64,000 nt of DNA, taken from Siderastrea radians. Its lineage: Eukaryota; Cnidaria; Anthozoa; Scleractinia; Rhizangiidae. Position numbers and translations under genes: made by a program. A model generated the notes under the pieces. That model worked only from the letters and a program-made list of their open reading frames with translations, was not told where the DNA came from and searched no databases. Where the stretch lies: contig OZ024897.1 of assembly GCA_964017195.1 (NCBI GenBank), forward strand, positions 33,193,536-33,257,535, in the 5' to 3' direction. Position 1 is the stretch's first letter. Each line of letters opens with the position of its first letter. This document shows, one piece after another, positions 1-12,075 of this stretch.

Positions 1-125
1 AACTCAGTTTTAGTCTGTGAATGAAATCCTAAAGTGTGGCATTCAAGTGAAAGCTACTACGCAGTACTTTCTTGCGGTACTGTATAATACGCTTACACAA
101 CGAGGCTCTAACTTTGTATTCTCTC
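1..125. repeat. Fragment of a dispersed repeat shared with 22.0-22.2 kb
   Basis: The first bases carry the phrase 'tgaatgaaatcctaaagtg' followed by 'attcaagtgaaagctact'. Near 22010-22240 the same phrases recur in altered form ('ggatgaaatcgtaaagtg', 'attcaaatgaaagctat'). The two stretches are diverged copies of one repeat family. No open reading frame of note lies in it. The window edge cuts the copy, so its true start is not visible. Confidence 0.55.
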
Positions 126-1720
126 TCATCCTTAGTTTATCCATCTAACTAGAAGCTCTCTCGTGCTATACTTTTCTAGTGTGCTCTTCCGCACTTCTCA
201 ATTCTACATGCCAAGCTAATAGTCTAGAAAATTAGACAATCTTGTACTTTGTCATTCTCTACCTAACCTCCTCGGCCTCGGCTCATCTCACTCGATAAAG
301 AAAGGTAGTTTAGTTTCTTACTATTTTTGAAAGTAGAAATGTTGCAAAATTCTTTCTTCGCTGAAACAGGTTACAAATGGACGTAGCCGACCAATCAATC
401 CCTACGTAAATCGAACAAATTCAAACAAAGGCTACCTTGTTCGACGTACGGATCTTCCGCTAATTCAATACTTTTGCCAATAACAGTTTGCAGAAGTAAC
501 AAGGAAGCAAACACTGCTGACAAGAGCTTCATCTTCTTGTGCTTTGCCTCTGTCATCTGCTTAATGTCTTAAAATTGCAACACTGTCCTTATAATCCAAT
601 TTTTTTCTTCTACTTTCTCAAATTCACTGTTTTTATGAATATAAAGTCATCCAAGAGTACTACACCACTTCTGCCGATCGTTTCGCATTTTTAACACTTA
701 CAACAGTTAATCCCCATTTTGACAAATTAAGCTTGATTGCCGCAATAAATTGCGCGTTTATTTAATAAAGATTTCACAACCTTTTTGCCCACCAGCTGCT
801 ACCAGTGCTCGCTTTTTCGTCGAAGTAATTTTCGGTTCACGAAGAAAATAACTTTTAACATTTCACCATGCCGCAGTTTTAAGGGTAAGCTTTTCCCTAT
901 CAGTGCTATATTTTTACTTTACTATATGTTTGAAGTTACTTTAATAGATCTCTATCGCGGCTGCGCCCAAAAACAACTGTGAATCAACATATTTAGTCCT
1001 CGCAGGTTTATTGGTCAATTTTGTCTGTTTCATTACATAGAACGGTTTCTCTTTCAAACGGAAATATAAAATAGTGCTTGTGGTCAAACTGGCTAATTCA
1101 ACCACGCTGGAAATTGTTAGTCAAAAGAACGTTTGAGAAACCTTCTTTGAACACCGAGTTTTTACTGAAATTCCCATTTTAATCATACATTAGGCTCCTT
1201 CGAAAATGCCACTTTTTATGTTGTTAGTAGTGTTTTTTGTTTATCATGGCCTCTATGTTATCACCATCACAAAAGCTATTATTATTTTATACTATATATT
1301 TATCCGCCTGTTTTATTTTATTTCGGCAAATAACGGAATTAAAATTAATAATCAGTTTCTTCTCAGTACTTTTCCCACTGCACTAGCGGCATGTCGCTTT
1401 TATACCATTTAAAAAGGAAAGCTTATTTTAACAAGCGCTGAACCACAATAAAAATACTTGCCGAACTCAGCAAACAATGTAAGAAATTAATTCTCCATCA
1501 TATAAAAATCCAGGATATAACAACTGAAACTGAACGTGAATAAATAAATAAATAAATAAATGAATGAATAAATATTAAATAAATAAATAAATAAATAAAT
1601 AAAATCATGATATTTAAAGAGGAAGGGAGGAGTTGGAAGCGGGAGGAAGGTGTTTTTCATATTATAAATGGACGGATTAAAATGTAGAAAATTCGTACTT
1701 TATGGGTCATATCTGACGCG
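126..1720. other. Non-coding stretch, nothing recognised apart from a tetranucleotide run
   Basis: Only short reading frames without family resemblance are present. The sequence is AT-rich. A (TAAA)n microsatellite with some TGAA units occupies about 1538-1605. Confidence 0.6.
1538..1605. repeat. (TAAA)n microsatellite
   Basis: About sixteen near-perfect TAAA/AAAT units with two GAAT variants and one shifted unit in the middle. Confidence 0.95.
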
Positions 1721-1723
1721 CTT

Positions 1724-3932
1724 TTAGTCTTGAGGCTCTCTCCTCCGCAGAGGCCTCCTACAGTCGCGCCTTGACTCCACGCTTTGGAAAAAAACGTGCA
1801 GAGGCTGGGCAGAAGGAAAAAGTAAGGGACGGACCATTAGAAAAGTGATGGGGGGGAGTGGGGGATTTTTAGCCTGCCAGAATTTTATTTTTGGCCCATT
1901 TCCTGTGCAAGAATTTGTTTTTTGGCTACAGCCCTATGCATGAATTTTTTTTTTTTGAGAAAATATTTTCCTTATGCACAATTTGCTATTGAATTAATTA
2001 AAAACAATGCAACTTTGTTTTACTAAATACATAGCTTGTACTGTTACGTTACTTTACATTTTCAAGTTTATTTTATTGCAAAGCACTTTTTATTGTTCGC
2101 CTTAAAATTTAATTTACTGGAGGAGGTTTCAAAAGTAAATAGCGATTTATAGTGAAAAATTGTGTAATATTATTGATATACATGTATGGATTTTTTATAA
2201 AAGACGTATTCATATGAAATGATTTGATACAAACAGTGGTGTCCAGAAAGATTAATTTATAAAATATACAGTACATACACTGTTATTTCCTTAATTTAAA
2301 AACAATTCTTTTCAAAAACGTAGCTCATAAATTTGCCTTTAAAACTTTTGATATAAAATACATACAGGTACCTTCTAACCCTTTGCTGGGAAGTTAAGGG
2401 TTATAATTTAATGTAACAGCTTTTTGAGGATGTAGACACAGTGGGAGAGTAGCTAGGAAGCCACTGGGAGTGGAAGGCTTTCCAGTGCACTTCCTTAGTC
2501 CTTGCCCTCTTCTGTTCTTCTCCCACAATCCATCGTAGTCATTCCAGACCCCACTTACTGATAATCGTCAAGAGGTGACAGTTGCTGTTCATGTTTCACC
2601 CTTTCACTCCTTGAGTGGCCAAAGTAAAACATTTACAAAAAATTCCAAATTTCTTTTTATAAAAGCCTAAAAAACATAAACAGCTCTATGCAAACGAATT
2701 TAAAATTATATTTGATTGTAATAGTATTATTATCATTTCAAAATAGATTGCTCTCCAAGTTTTCATATATCATTGTATACATACAATGTATTTATTTTAA
2801 ACTTTATATCATTGAATACATCCCGATATTTATTTCAAGTTTTATATCATTGAGTACATATTTATTTAAAAATTGTTGACAGTTGCTGTTCGCGTTTAAC
2901 CCTTTCACTGAGTGGCAGAAGAGAATAATTAACAAAACATTCCAAATTTCGTTTTATAAAAGCCTATTAAAAATATAAACAGTTTTATGCAAAAAGATTA
3001 AATATTGCATCCGATTGTGATTGCATTATTATCATATTAAAAAACGTTACTGTTCAAGTTTTGATATCGTTGCAAACATTTAATTTAAAAATTGTTGTCA
3101 ATGTTTAACACCAAGAAAACAAAAGAAAGTGAATTTGAGTGTGATTGTTTGTTGCTTTTTATTTTTACCTGACAAGTGATTAATGACCTTTTTATTCCAC
3201 GAGAGCGTTGTAACAAGCTTCAGCTCCTGAGCTTGTCGTGTGTTAATAATTTACAGTTTAATAGACTACGCTTATTCGAACTCATTTATTTTGAATTTCC
3301 TGTTATTTCAAACTTAAACCAATTTCCCTTCGGCTTGGATTTGCCCTTCACTCATTTACTATCGGTTATTTTGAACTTCCGCTATTTCAAACTTTTTTTG
3401 TTTCCCCTGACGGTTCAAAATAACGGGGTTCAACTGTACGACTATGACTATAAAAACAACAAAAAATTTGTTCCAGGCGAAGGTATCCCCCTCCCGATAA
3501 AAGAAATATTAATTATGAAAACAATATTTTATAGCATCCTGGCAGAGCCCCAGAAAATTTCCAATTTTTTAAACACTGGAGACACTACTTGAGCACTTTG
3601 GCAGAACGAATTATGGTTTCATATCAAAATGGGGCCAATTTTGTGCATGAATGTTTTTTTTGGACATTTTCCCTTGCATGAATTTTTTTTCGGACATTTT
3701 CCCTTGCATGAATTTTTTTGGGTTTTTTCCCCACCCCCCCCCCCCCCGCCCTCATCACTTTTCTAATGGTCCGTCCCTAAAGCGCGGGTGGAACGCTGGG
3801 AAGGGAAAAGAGAGAAGGGAAGCTCCCACTTTTTCCCTCTTCCACATCGTTTCCCGCGCTCCCGTTTTCTCTTCAGTTGTACACTGTTGTTTACTAATAG
3901 GGGCCTCTGCGGAAGAGAGAGGACTTGAGGCT
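1724..3932. mobile_element. Inverted-repeat-bounded repetitive element
   Basis: The left edge (about 1724-1860) and the right edge (about 3720-3932) are inverted relatives. Both hold 'gggacggaccattagaaaag' followed by 'tgatg' and a G run; on the right it appears as its complement just after a long C run. Outside that, both carry a shared 'CCGCAGAGGCC' segment. This is the structure of a TIR DNA transposon without a recognisable transposase. The interior contains short direct repeats (a phrase like 'cccttgcatgaattttttt' occurs twice near 3670-3720) and a tandem duplication near 2.6-3.1 kb. I could not define a target-site duplication, so the superfamily is open. Confidence 0.6.
2572..3085. repeat. 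Tandem duplication, period about 300 bp
   Basis: The segment starting at about 2576 ('gacagttgctgttc', 'ccctttcact', 'attccaaatttc', 'ttttataaaagcct', 'tatgcaaa') is repeated in the same order starting at about 2877. The copies differ by many point changes and small indels, so the duplication is old. No gene is involved. Confidence 0.75.
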
Positions 3933-5209
3933 ATTTTTTGGCTTGTTACACAGTTTTCTGTTCGTAATATATTAATTCTGTATTCATTTTATGCTTTTTG
4001 TGTTCGACCATATCTTAAACTAGAGCCGCCCTGGTTGCAAGAGAAGCGTTCATAGACAAGAGTGTACAATGTACACTCTTGTACAAAGTACACTCTTCTC
4101 TGTCATACGTTTTATACATGAGCCTCTGGCTCGGATATACAGGGCAACCCTATTCCACGCATCGACATTAATAAATGGATTGATTGATGATTGAACTTAT
4201 CAACAAGTGTAGATCATAGCCTGCGTGCAGACGTCTCCTTGTTCCTTCGTTTCACGCGTGAAGCAAAGGATATAGGAGACGTCTGCACGCAGGCTAATCA
4301 GATCCCGACCGCTGCTCCGATCTGAGCACTTTGAGTATCGAAATACTTCATTTGCCTGGCCGATGATGATGATGTTTTATTATCAAACCAGTCATCAACA
4401 TCTCAGTTAGTGACAGCTCTTGATGATGCACGGCAACAGCCTGATGAAAATTATAAGACTCCGAATAAAAATAAAAAACAATTAAGCAATTGGTTAGGAC
4501 TGTGGATTACAAGCGGTACATATTCTTTGTTTTTTACATACATAGAAAACTACGTGACCGAGGGCTATACGTTAACATACAAAACATAAGTGAAACTCTT
4601 AATTTTGCACTGGTTAAAATTAGGGTTAAAATCCAAAGAAAATATCCAAGCTTAATTAGGCTCGCATACAGGAGGCGTTTGATTTCTCTTAAATATAATT
4701 CCGACGAAACAGTACGCAGAAAATAACAGGAATCGAGACTATTGGAATACGAACTATTAATACATGCATTTTAAAATTTCATATGTTTGCAAGAGCTATC
4801 AGAATTACAGTTACAATAAATCCTAGAAAGAAAGTAATCTCAAGAATGGCAAAATATCAAAAATATTACGTTTATTCTTATTCCGAAATACCGCCAATCG
4901 AACGCATCCACATTTTGTGATGTTTTACATGAATAAAGTATGACCGCTGAATTGTCCCATTCCTCATTTTACCCTTACCTGTCGGTATTTTGTTATTTAT
5001 TAGTCAATGCTGTAATTAACCTTCAATCTGCCAAAAAAAAGGCAATGAAATCCAAACCTCCAAGTATGTGGAAAATCTTCATTTACAATGCGAAAATTAT
5101 ATTTCACATCTGTTTGTCACCATTGTGGCACAAAATTTGATCTTTACTGCAATGAAAGCATGAAAAGTTTTTCAAAAAACTGAAAAAGAAGCCTGGGTAA
5201 CTTTTTATC
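3933..5209. other. Non-coding stretch with one perfect hairpin
   Basis: Short reading frames only, none recognised. It contains the hairpin at 4217-4296 annotated separately and an inverted pair of 'agtgtacaatgtacact' type near 4060-4095. Confidence 0.5.
4217..4296. repeat. Perfect 22-bp inverted repeat (small foldback)
   Basis: Arms 4217-4238 and 4275-4296 are exact reverse complements (start TAGCCTGCGTGCAGACG). The 36-base loop is itself partly self-complementary around 'ttcgtttcacgcgtgaa'. It resembles a minimal MITE or snap-back insertion; a similar-sized hairpin with a different sequence lies at 13009-13078. Confidence 0.9.
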
Positions 5210-6427
5210 TTAAAGTGCTACTATGATCTAAAATTCACCTTCTCTTTTCTCTTAAGTTTTCGAAAGTATGTCTGTTAAGTAATCACCATTCCAAAATTTA
5301 CGCTCAAATTCCAAAGGGAACTACGATTATTTTAGCCGTAATTTTCGGGTTCCCTTTGCCGCCATTACTTGATTCAAAAATGTCCGTGAAGAGTTGGGTC
5401 GAGTTGGTTCGAGAGCACCGTGACGTCATGTTATCATCCCATTTCTATCAAACATGGCCGCTTGACTTGGCTGAAGGCCGATCTCGCATAAACAAAGCTT
5501 TTATCTTTATGTTGAAGTGGTTGTAGAGCACGATTTCAGGATAAAGCTCTCTATACACACACGAGAAGATATCAGCTGCTTAGCTGTTTTCCCAATGGGG
5601 AAGGAAAAAGTCTCAAAAACCGGAATTTCGATGCACAAATCGTTTGCTGGTAAGAACTCATCATTCCGATTAGATATGTCTGCATGAACTGATTTGTCTC
5701 TCAACTTCAGGAGAATTTCAGACGCCGAGTACGGGCTACATTTATTTGAGGACCAGTCTTCGAGGTTAATTAAAAAATTGATTGGACCGTTTCAAAAACA
5801 ATTCCGGCCAATTATTTGTTTACACTTCGATGTCCTTTTTTCACTCCTTCCTCAGAATGTGTTGAAGTCGTCGCTCTATATTACTGTGATCGTGATCACT
5901 TTTTGCCCTATATCGCTGAGATCACGTCTTCGGTTCTTTAGTTTCTAAAGTTTTATTTCAAGCTGACAAAGCTTGAAAGAAGGGCCATCCTGTTTAAAAA
6001 TTCGTTATTATTATTATTATTATTTATTGAATCAGAAATTTCATGTCAGGTTAAGAGTAAGCTACATGTATAGGGAAGATGGAGATAGAGAGAGAGGGTA
6101 CCTTGATAAGTTCTAAATTGTCATTTTGATCCAGCTGAGAAGGTAATCTTTCAACAAATGTAAGTGCCATGCAATTTATTAAAGTACCATAATAAAAACA
6201 GAACTTATCCTGGGCTATTTGTTGATAATAATTTGTGCTTGTTGTGTCACTGGACATGCTAAAATGAATATTTCAAGGTTTTTAAGCGTTGGCACTCTCA
6301 TTGCACTTATTCAAATACAACAATGCTGTACATACTAGATTTAGAACAAGGTAACTATATATAGGATGATATGTATAGTCCTTGAAACAGAAAAATGATT
6401 TTTTTTACCATTGGGCCATTTTTTTAA

Positions 6428-6957
6428 TGCAGTCAAAGCTCTCCTTGCGACCACTCTGGTAAGCAACCGGCTCTAGTTACAACCATGATTGTTAAACCCT
6501 GCTTGATTTGTCTCAAAGTCTGTAATCAGAAGCTCTCGTAAGCAACCGCTCCCGTAAGTTACTGCGACGACTTCTGTAAAATACCGACTGGTCTTTTCCA
6601 TTGTTCTTAAGTTCACATAAGCGACCACTCAGTCAACGCTTCAATAAAAGAATTCACCTCTATGTCAAATCTAGAGTAACACACAACAAAAGCGCTAATG
6701 GCTCGTTGGCCTGTACTTTCGCAAGCCTCTTCTGTGATAGGCAATAATAAATAATTTAATATTATTACTACAATACTGTTAATAACCATTAACAAAACCC
6801 AAGCTTTGTGCTTAAAGCTCTGGTAAGCAACCACCCTTTATAATGTTTGTCTTATCACGTGGTCGCTTTCAAAAGCCCATCCTCATAAGCTTTCAGCTCC
6901 AGTTGTGGCCACTTTTCTGAATTCTCAAGGCAGTCACTTAAGAGAGCTTCGACTGTA
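6428..6957. mobile_element. 530-bp nested MITE with TTAA target duplication
   Basis: TTAA occurs at 6424-6427 and 6958-6961. The inverted ends read TGCAGTCAAAGCTCTCC and, complemented from the right, TACAGTCGAAGCTCTCT. The interior repeats the phrases 'gcgaccac' and 'gtaagcaacc' several times, giving an internally repetitive MITE. It sits inside the larger TTAA element 5214-9166 and is therefore younger than that element. Confidence 0.75.
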
Positions 6958-8684
6958 TTAAAGCCAGCAAAACAAAGGGAACTGGTGCTCTGCCCCTCAT
7001 CAAAACATTACTAATTAAAAGCACCTAAAGTTACAGGTTGATGGGTTTCTCACATCATTTTCTGCTGATAAGGTCACATGAAATGCCCATTTACAGTGTG
7101 ACCAATGCTACCAGGGCCATCAATTTAATCAAGGTGTCTTGTTTGTCTAACACAGTTGTTATGCAATACTGTTAAAATGGAGGAGCAGAGGTCCCTGACT
7201 AGTTTGTACACAGTGGAAACTAATCAAATGGGACAGCAGCACCTTAGCTTGTGGGCTTTCACAGATTGTCTCCGCAAGCCCTACCATTAGTAGTGAAAAC
7301 ACTAAACAACACTTCAGTGCCAGGCTTAGTGGACACCACTGAGACCCTCACCTCAGGCATTCCGTTGAGAAAGTGGGAGAAGCAAACACCAAAGTATTAG
7401 GTTGGGAGAGCAGAATTTCAACATCTGAAGTTGGAATGTTGTACAAGTCAGACGGGACTACTGAGCTTTTTTATGTTAATGATGGGTCCCTAATGATTTA
7501 TCGTAAGCAAATGTCTGTAAATTATTAAAATTGTGAGACACCCACTTAGCCATGTATGCCAGCCAGGTAAGTTGCCACTTTGTTACTAGTGCAGTCTTGC
7601 TATTGAATTCTTTTCAAGCACAAGTCATGTACAGTATTTGGTTGTGAATTTTAATTATCGTTAAGTCTGTTGTGACCTCTTGTATTAAACCAATCAACTG
7701 TGTGTGAACTTGCTGGTGTGTGAAGCTATCCTGGTGATACTAGAGTGAACTGGAAAATACTGAAAAAAAAACTGTTTAAGAAACCATAACTCTTTTCCTG
7801 AAAGCACAGGAATCTATCAGGTGTAACAACAAATAGCAAGTAAAATAGTGAAATATACAACTGGCAAATCTGGTTTAAAGTAAAAATCATATTAAAAATT
7901 CTGACAGCATACCCATCCCTGATATGGATTTATGTATAATTATGCACTTCAAGGTTCAGCATCCTGATGCAAACTCTCATGTGAGTTTGGGAGAACTCAA
8001 GACTACACTGTAACACTGATTGATTACAACAACTCTTACAGGCTCACTCGTGTTAATTTGCATCTGGATGTGTACATGTACATGTGAACAGTTTTTTCAT
8101 TTGGGTTTTTACTTTGTGGTTTGGTCTGGTAGTAAATACACAAGAATGCTGATATCTTGGAAACAGGTTGACAAAACATTTTATTTTAACATGCTGTAGC
8201 ATGGAACTGACCTACAGTATTCCCCACTTATTGTATAAATAGTTGGATATTAACAAGGCATAACCAAAAAAAATTCACAATTGAACACACACACTTAAAT
8301 ATTATACAGCCTTGCAACAAAATTATTAAATTGTGATCAGCTGTAAGCTGAAGTTAATTGCAATGATTTTACTCATTGAAGAAATAGTCAACAAATTCTT
8401 GCATAACTTTTCTGTAAAATCTGACCAATAACCGTGAGCAATACAGAGAAATTACAGAGCTCTATATGCTGGGTAAAACTGTAAAGTCATAACAATTTTA
8501 CAAGAGCTCTGATTTTCGGCCAATAAGCTTATTACGAAATTCGAAGTTAGGGAATTGAGATACTGCGAGGAAATTTTAACGCAGAAAAAAGACATAACGG
8601 TGGAAGAAAAGTGAAGGAAACTAAATGCAGTTATGCCTACTAAGTACTGACGTCTACTTCGCCGGCAAATTCAGTTCCTGTTCT

Positions 8685-8941
8685 TCTCCAAGAGCCATGT
8701 TTTCTTCGGACGCCGTGGCTTCTTCCAGGGTTGGGACTGGCTCTAAATCTTTATATTACGCGATGAAATTAGCCCCACTGTCTTCTATATCACTGCTGTT
8801 CGCGTTAGAACTGAATTCGGAGCCGTCTTCCGAAGAAATGGACGAAGAACTTGAGCGAAATGACATCGCAAACTTGTATTTTGTGAGTTTGAGACTGCAG
8901 ATCGCCACAACTAAAATATTTTGATGATAACATGACGTCAT
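8685..8941 (-). pseudogene. Possible decayed acidic, Ser-rich exon
   Basis: On the minus strand a frame opens with SFRSSSSSISSEDGSEF, continues with an Asn/Asp/Glu-rich run, hits a TAA after the residues NFIA, and stays open in the same frame afterwards with YKDLEPVPTLEEAT followed by further Glu-rich sequence. The composition on both sides of the stop is coherent, which suggests one former exon broken by a nonsense change. It lies close to the right end of the TTAA element 5214-9166 and could be the first exon of that element's protein. Such acidic leaders precede 'P2X7-like' domain proteins in some cnidarian genomes, but that link is a resemblance from memory only. Confidence 0.3.
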
Positions 8942-9170
8942 GTGACGTCACAAGGAGAAAGCCGCTGAAAGAAATTTGTAGACTCAAGTAGTTGTTGTTT
9001 CGGTAATGGCGGACCTAATTTACACACTTTTCGACGGGTTTTTGAAGGGAACTGCTTTGTCAGGTTGATCAGAATTACATTTTTTCCGGAAGTTTTAGGT
9101 CTGAACATTAACTTCGGGCCCAAAAATCGCGTTTAAAAGAATGTAGATTTTCGTCGCAGTAGCACTTTAA

Positions 9171-10250
9171 AGGCGATTTTCGCTAAAAGAAAAATCGCGG
9201 GAAAAGGTAGATGAACATTCAAGGATTTATTCACAATTGTATAAACTGAAAAAAGCGGTGCGAGGATTATTTCGCTGTATAGAAATGGAATCATTGAAAA
9301 CAGACAAGCATCGATAAATAGCAACTTATTATGATGTGAATATTGTGTCCACAAGATTTCTGCCATTATCTTAATTGCAGTGTAATGTTATTGGCTTTTG
9401 CTGAGACATATTTTATTTGAATTTAGTTGTTGAAAAACAGTAATTCGCCATGTCGGCTAATCGAGACGCAATCTAGTTTAGATTGAGAAAATACCTTCCG
9501 CTAGTGTTGTTCCTTCCTTCTGTTGCTGCAATGGAGAAGGAAGGAAAAGTCGGATTAGTTTCGCAGGTGCTTCAAGTTTTTTATTCAAATTAAATTTCAT
9601 AAAATTAGATTGGCTATATTAAGCAAAGTGTAGAAAACAATGGTCCTTAGCAAAGAAAAACTGAAACTAACAAACATGAACTGGCTGTCAACTTCTTACT
9701 TTAGTTACTAAGATTTGCTCCATTAGAGTGACATATTTACTCGATTAAGGCAATTGTGTCGTTTATTGTAATGATGTCATAAGCTTGTTACTTTCGAGAT
9801 AAATAATCAGTTTTCATTTATTATTCGCTTGGTTCTAATCCTTCCATGTTCAGGCAATTTTAATAAGATCCTTCCGTCTAAAAATGGAATATTCTATAAA
9901 CGGCGAAATTACTCTCCTTATTTTTTGTTGTGTAGAGGGTTTAAATGTCATTTTCCCGTATTAATGTTTATTTTTTTCTGTATTGGGTTTCTGCGCAACC
10001 TTATGTTATTTCGTGACTAAGGCAAAAACACAGAAAAATACATAAATTTGTTCTCTGACTTAATTTATTCTTTATAGACATTCCACTCACGGCAGTCAAA
10101 TTGTTTGTAGTTTGCTTCAGTTTAAGGAAAAATAAAATTAATGGCATAAAATATAGGGGAAAGAAAAAATTCCCCAGTTAGTCATTCTAGTGATAACCTG
10201 AAGATAAAGATCGACGCAAAGAAACGAGTGACAAATCTAGATTAAAACTC
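9171..10250. other. Non-coding stretch between TTAA element and GPCR gene
   Basis: No recognised gene or repeat. Short reading frames here lack family resemblance. Confidence 0.5.
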
Positions 10251-10254
10251 GAGT

Positions 10255-10260
10255 TTTATT
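10255..10260 (-). other. Polyadenylation signal AATAAA for the GPCR gene
   Basis: The plus strand reads TTTATT, so the minus-strand transcript has AATAAA about 43 bases after the GPCR stop codon. Position and orientation suit the receptor gene. Given the AT-rich context a chance match is possible. Confidence 0.5.
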
Positions 10261-10302
10261 AGGCCATAGTACACGCATTTGTATTAATGTTATAATTTTC
10301 AA

Positions 10303-11412
10303 TTACACACTCGTTTCTCTCTCTACAAAAGTTGTTGCTTGTGTCGGAAAAGGTCCCCGTTTTGAGGGTGGAAGCTGAGGCCAAAAACTTGTTGACTTCC
10401 CTGATAGCTCGAATGAACCAAGAATAGAACCCATATTAGTCCGTCTGGCTGCTAAAAGTTTTACTCGTACTTTGCGCGTCACGTTCGGTCGCTGGCAATG
10501 CGAAATGTCAGTTATTGCCTTTTTAAACTTTCTGCTGACTACAGAGAACAACAGCGGATTTAAACACGAATTAAGGTATGTTAGGGCCTTGGCGATGTCG
10601 AGCACCGCTGGGTTGATGGTTGACGACATTGATTTTTTCGTAGAAAGTATCAGTGTCAACACAAAAAATCCCACCCAGCAAACAAAAAACACACAGATAA
10701 CCAAGACCATTTGTTTTGCCGAGCGAACATCTCTTTTGAGTTGATTCCCACCGTTGCGTCGCAAAACGCATGACCTTGTGGTAACTTGGTAAATCTTGAC
10801 ATACGAGAAGACAATTATTGCCAGCGGCAGGAAAAAACTGACGATGGTAATAAGAATTCCCTTGTGACTCCAATTCAGGTGTAGAATACCCGAGAGTCCT
10901 AAAGAGATTGTCCAGACTAGAACAATCATTGTCTTTGCGCGGTCTGGTGTAAGTACTACTAAATGTTTGAGAGGAGCGGTGACCGCAAGAAATCTATCCA
11001 AGCTAACCAAGCAAAGGTTCCATATGGAAGCGGTGCCGCACATGATGTCCATTGATCGCCAAACATCATAAAACACAGCTCCACCGGGAAACAAATTGTC
11101 TTTTGAGATTCTAGAAACCAAGAAAATTGGCATCGCGAGCAAAGCTGTGAGTAGATCCGCCAGCGACAGCGACACAAGAAAGTAGTTAGTAATGGTACGC
11201 AATTCTTTACAAAGGCAAAACGCAGTCATTACTAGAACATTTCCCAGAAGGGTTAACATAATCATTGCTCCAATCAGAGAACAAGTGATCACAACTTGGT
11301 GTATATCTTGCCTGACTGATTCTGTCGGTTTCTCCGTGGTTGAGTAATTCCAGTTGCTCATCTCTGAATCGAACATGATGTTCTTTTGCGTCAGCGTCCT
11401 GAGTGGGTGCAA
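10303..11412 (-). CDS. Class A (rhodopsin-like) GPCR, aminergic-like
   Basis: A 369-residue single-exon seven-transmembrane receptor of the plasma membrane. Seen: N1.50 at N58, SLADLL in TM2 with D86 (2.50), D122 at position 3.32 within DIMCGTASIWNLC, DRF (139-141) in place of DRY, W167 (TM4), P196 (TM5), CWVGFF (245-250) in TM6 and NPLLF (285-289) in TM7, followed by a basic helix-8 and a roughly 70-residue tail. An N-glycosylation sequon NYS is at N22. Family knowledge: D3.32 with the TAS...NLC...SLDR pattern is typical of biogenic-amine receptors, which bind the amine through that Asp. Odd: position 3.25 is Tyr rather than Cys, the second extracellular loop is very short and has no Cys, and P6.50 is Gly. 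The conserved disulfide is therefore absent. Start M1 is the longest choice; M13 or M18 would also leave TM1 intact. The ligand is unknown. Confidence 0.93.
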   Translation of the reverse strand: MHPLRTLTQKNIMFDSEMSNWNYSTTEKPTESVRQDIHQVVITCSLIGAMIMLTLLGNVLVMTAFCLCKELRTITNYFLVSLSLADLLTALLAMPIFLVSRISKDNLFPGGAVFYDVWRSMDIMCGTASIWNLCLVSLDRFLAVTAPLKHLVVLTPDRAKTMIVLVWTISLGLSGILHLNWSHKGILITIVSFFLPLAIIVFSYVKIYQVTTRSCVLRRNGGNQLKRDVRSAKQMVLVICVFFVCWVGFFVLTLILSTKKSMSSTINPAVLDIAKALTYLNSCLNPLLFSVVSRKFKKAITDISHCQRPNVTRKVRVKLLAARRTNMGSILGSFELSGKSTSFWPQLPPSKRGPFPTQATTFVERETSV

Positions 11413-12045
11413 AACTGTCTGAGCTGTCAGAAATTTACATCTGTAATGGCTAATGCAAATTAGTCGTCAATCTTGGCGCTTGTCCCATTGGCTGGTTTCG
11501 ATGAAAAGAGTGCAGTAATTGTTATCCAATATCATTTGAAGATCATACAATTTTTAGCAATACGAAATGGAATGTTTTTATGACTTCGAAGTCTCGATGG
11601 TACTTACGTTGTCGTATCAAGGAACTTTGTGGTCAGCGTGTTGAATACGTATTTGTTGAAAAGATTCTTCTTGTAAAAAAAGTAGCCGGTTGTGTTCTTC
11701 AACAACCAATTATTATTTTTAGCTTTTCTTTTTTTTTTACTGTTCTTTATTTCATCTCAAAATAGGCACTCTGTAAAAGTTTGGACCCTACGCTGCTTCA
11801 ATACACAACGACTCTTGGATGTTTAGTGTTTGAAAACTTATTGCGCGCTAAACTGAATTTACTTATTTACAGTATGGTCATGATATAAAACCTGATGTGT
11901 ATATGTAGTTTGTGGTTCTTGCGGTATTGATTTATCCAGATAAAAAAGGTGTATTTCCAGGTTCGGCATGTGTGATGAGATTCACGCGCTAAAAGCCGAA
12001 TTGGTTCTGCATGATGCCACTTCTGTTTTTTAAAACAGATTAAAG

Positions 12046-12075
12046 CAATTAGAGGGATTAAAATCCCTCTAATTG
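12046..12075. repeat. Perfect 14-bp hairpin with 2-base loop
   Basis: CAATTAGAGGGATT (12046-12059) is followed by AA and its exact complement (12062-12075). It could be a cruciform-forming palindrome or a scar of a small foldback insertion. It is not linked to any gene end. Confidence 0.9.

Larger units (their letters stand above)
5214..9166. mobile_element. 3.95-kb TIR element with TTAA target duplication
   Basis: TTAA at 5210-5213 and at 9167-9170 flank inverted ends that begin AGTGCTACT. Homology between the ends continues patchily for about 250 bp: both contain a 'gccgccattac'-type segment and a shared 'gacgtcatgttatcatc' in inverted orientation. TTAA duplications are known for the piggyBac and Kolobok superfamilies. 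I see no intact transposase. Near the right end, on the minus strand, a Ser/Asp/Glu-rich reading frame may be a decayed exon (annotated separately). A smaller TTAA-flanked element is nested at 6428-6957. Confidence 0.75.

Noticed and set aside
10472..11177. Frames overlapping the minus-strand GPCR on either strand
   Set aside because: They are shadows of the receptor gene, which has clear transmembrane motifs in its own frame.
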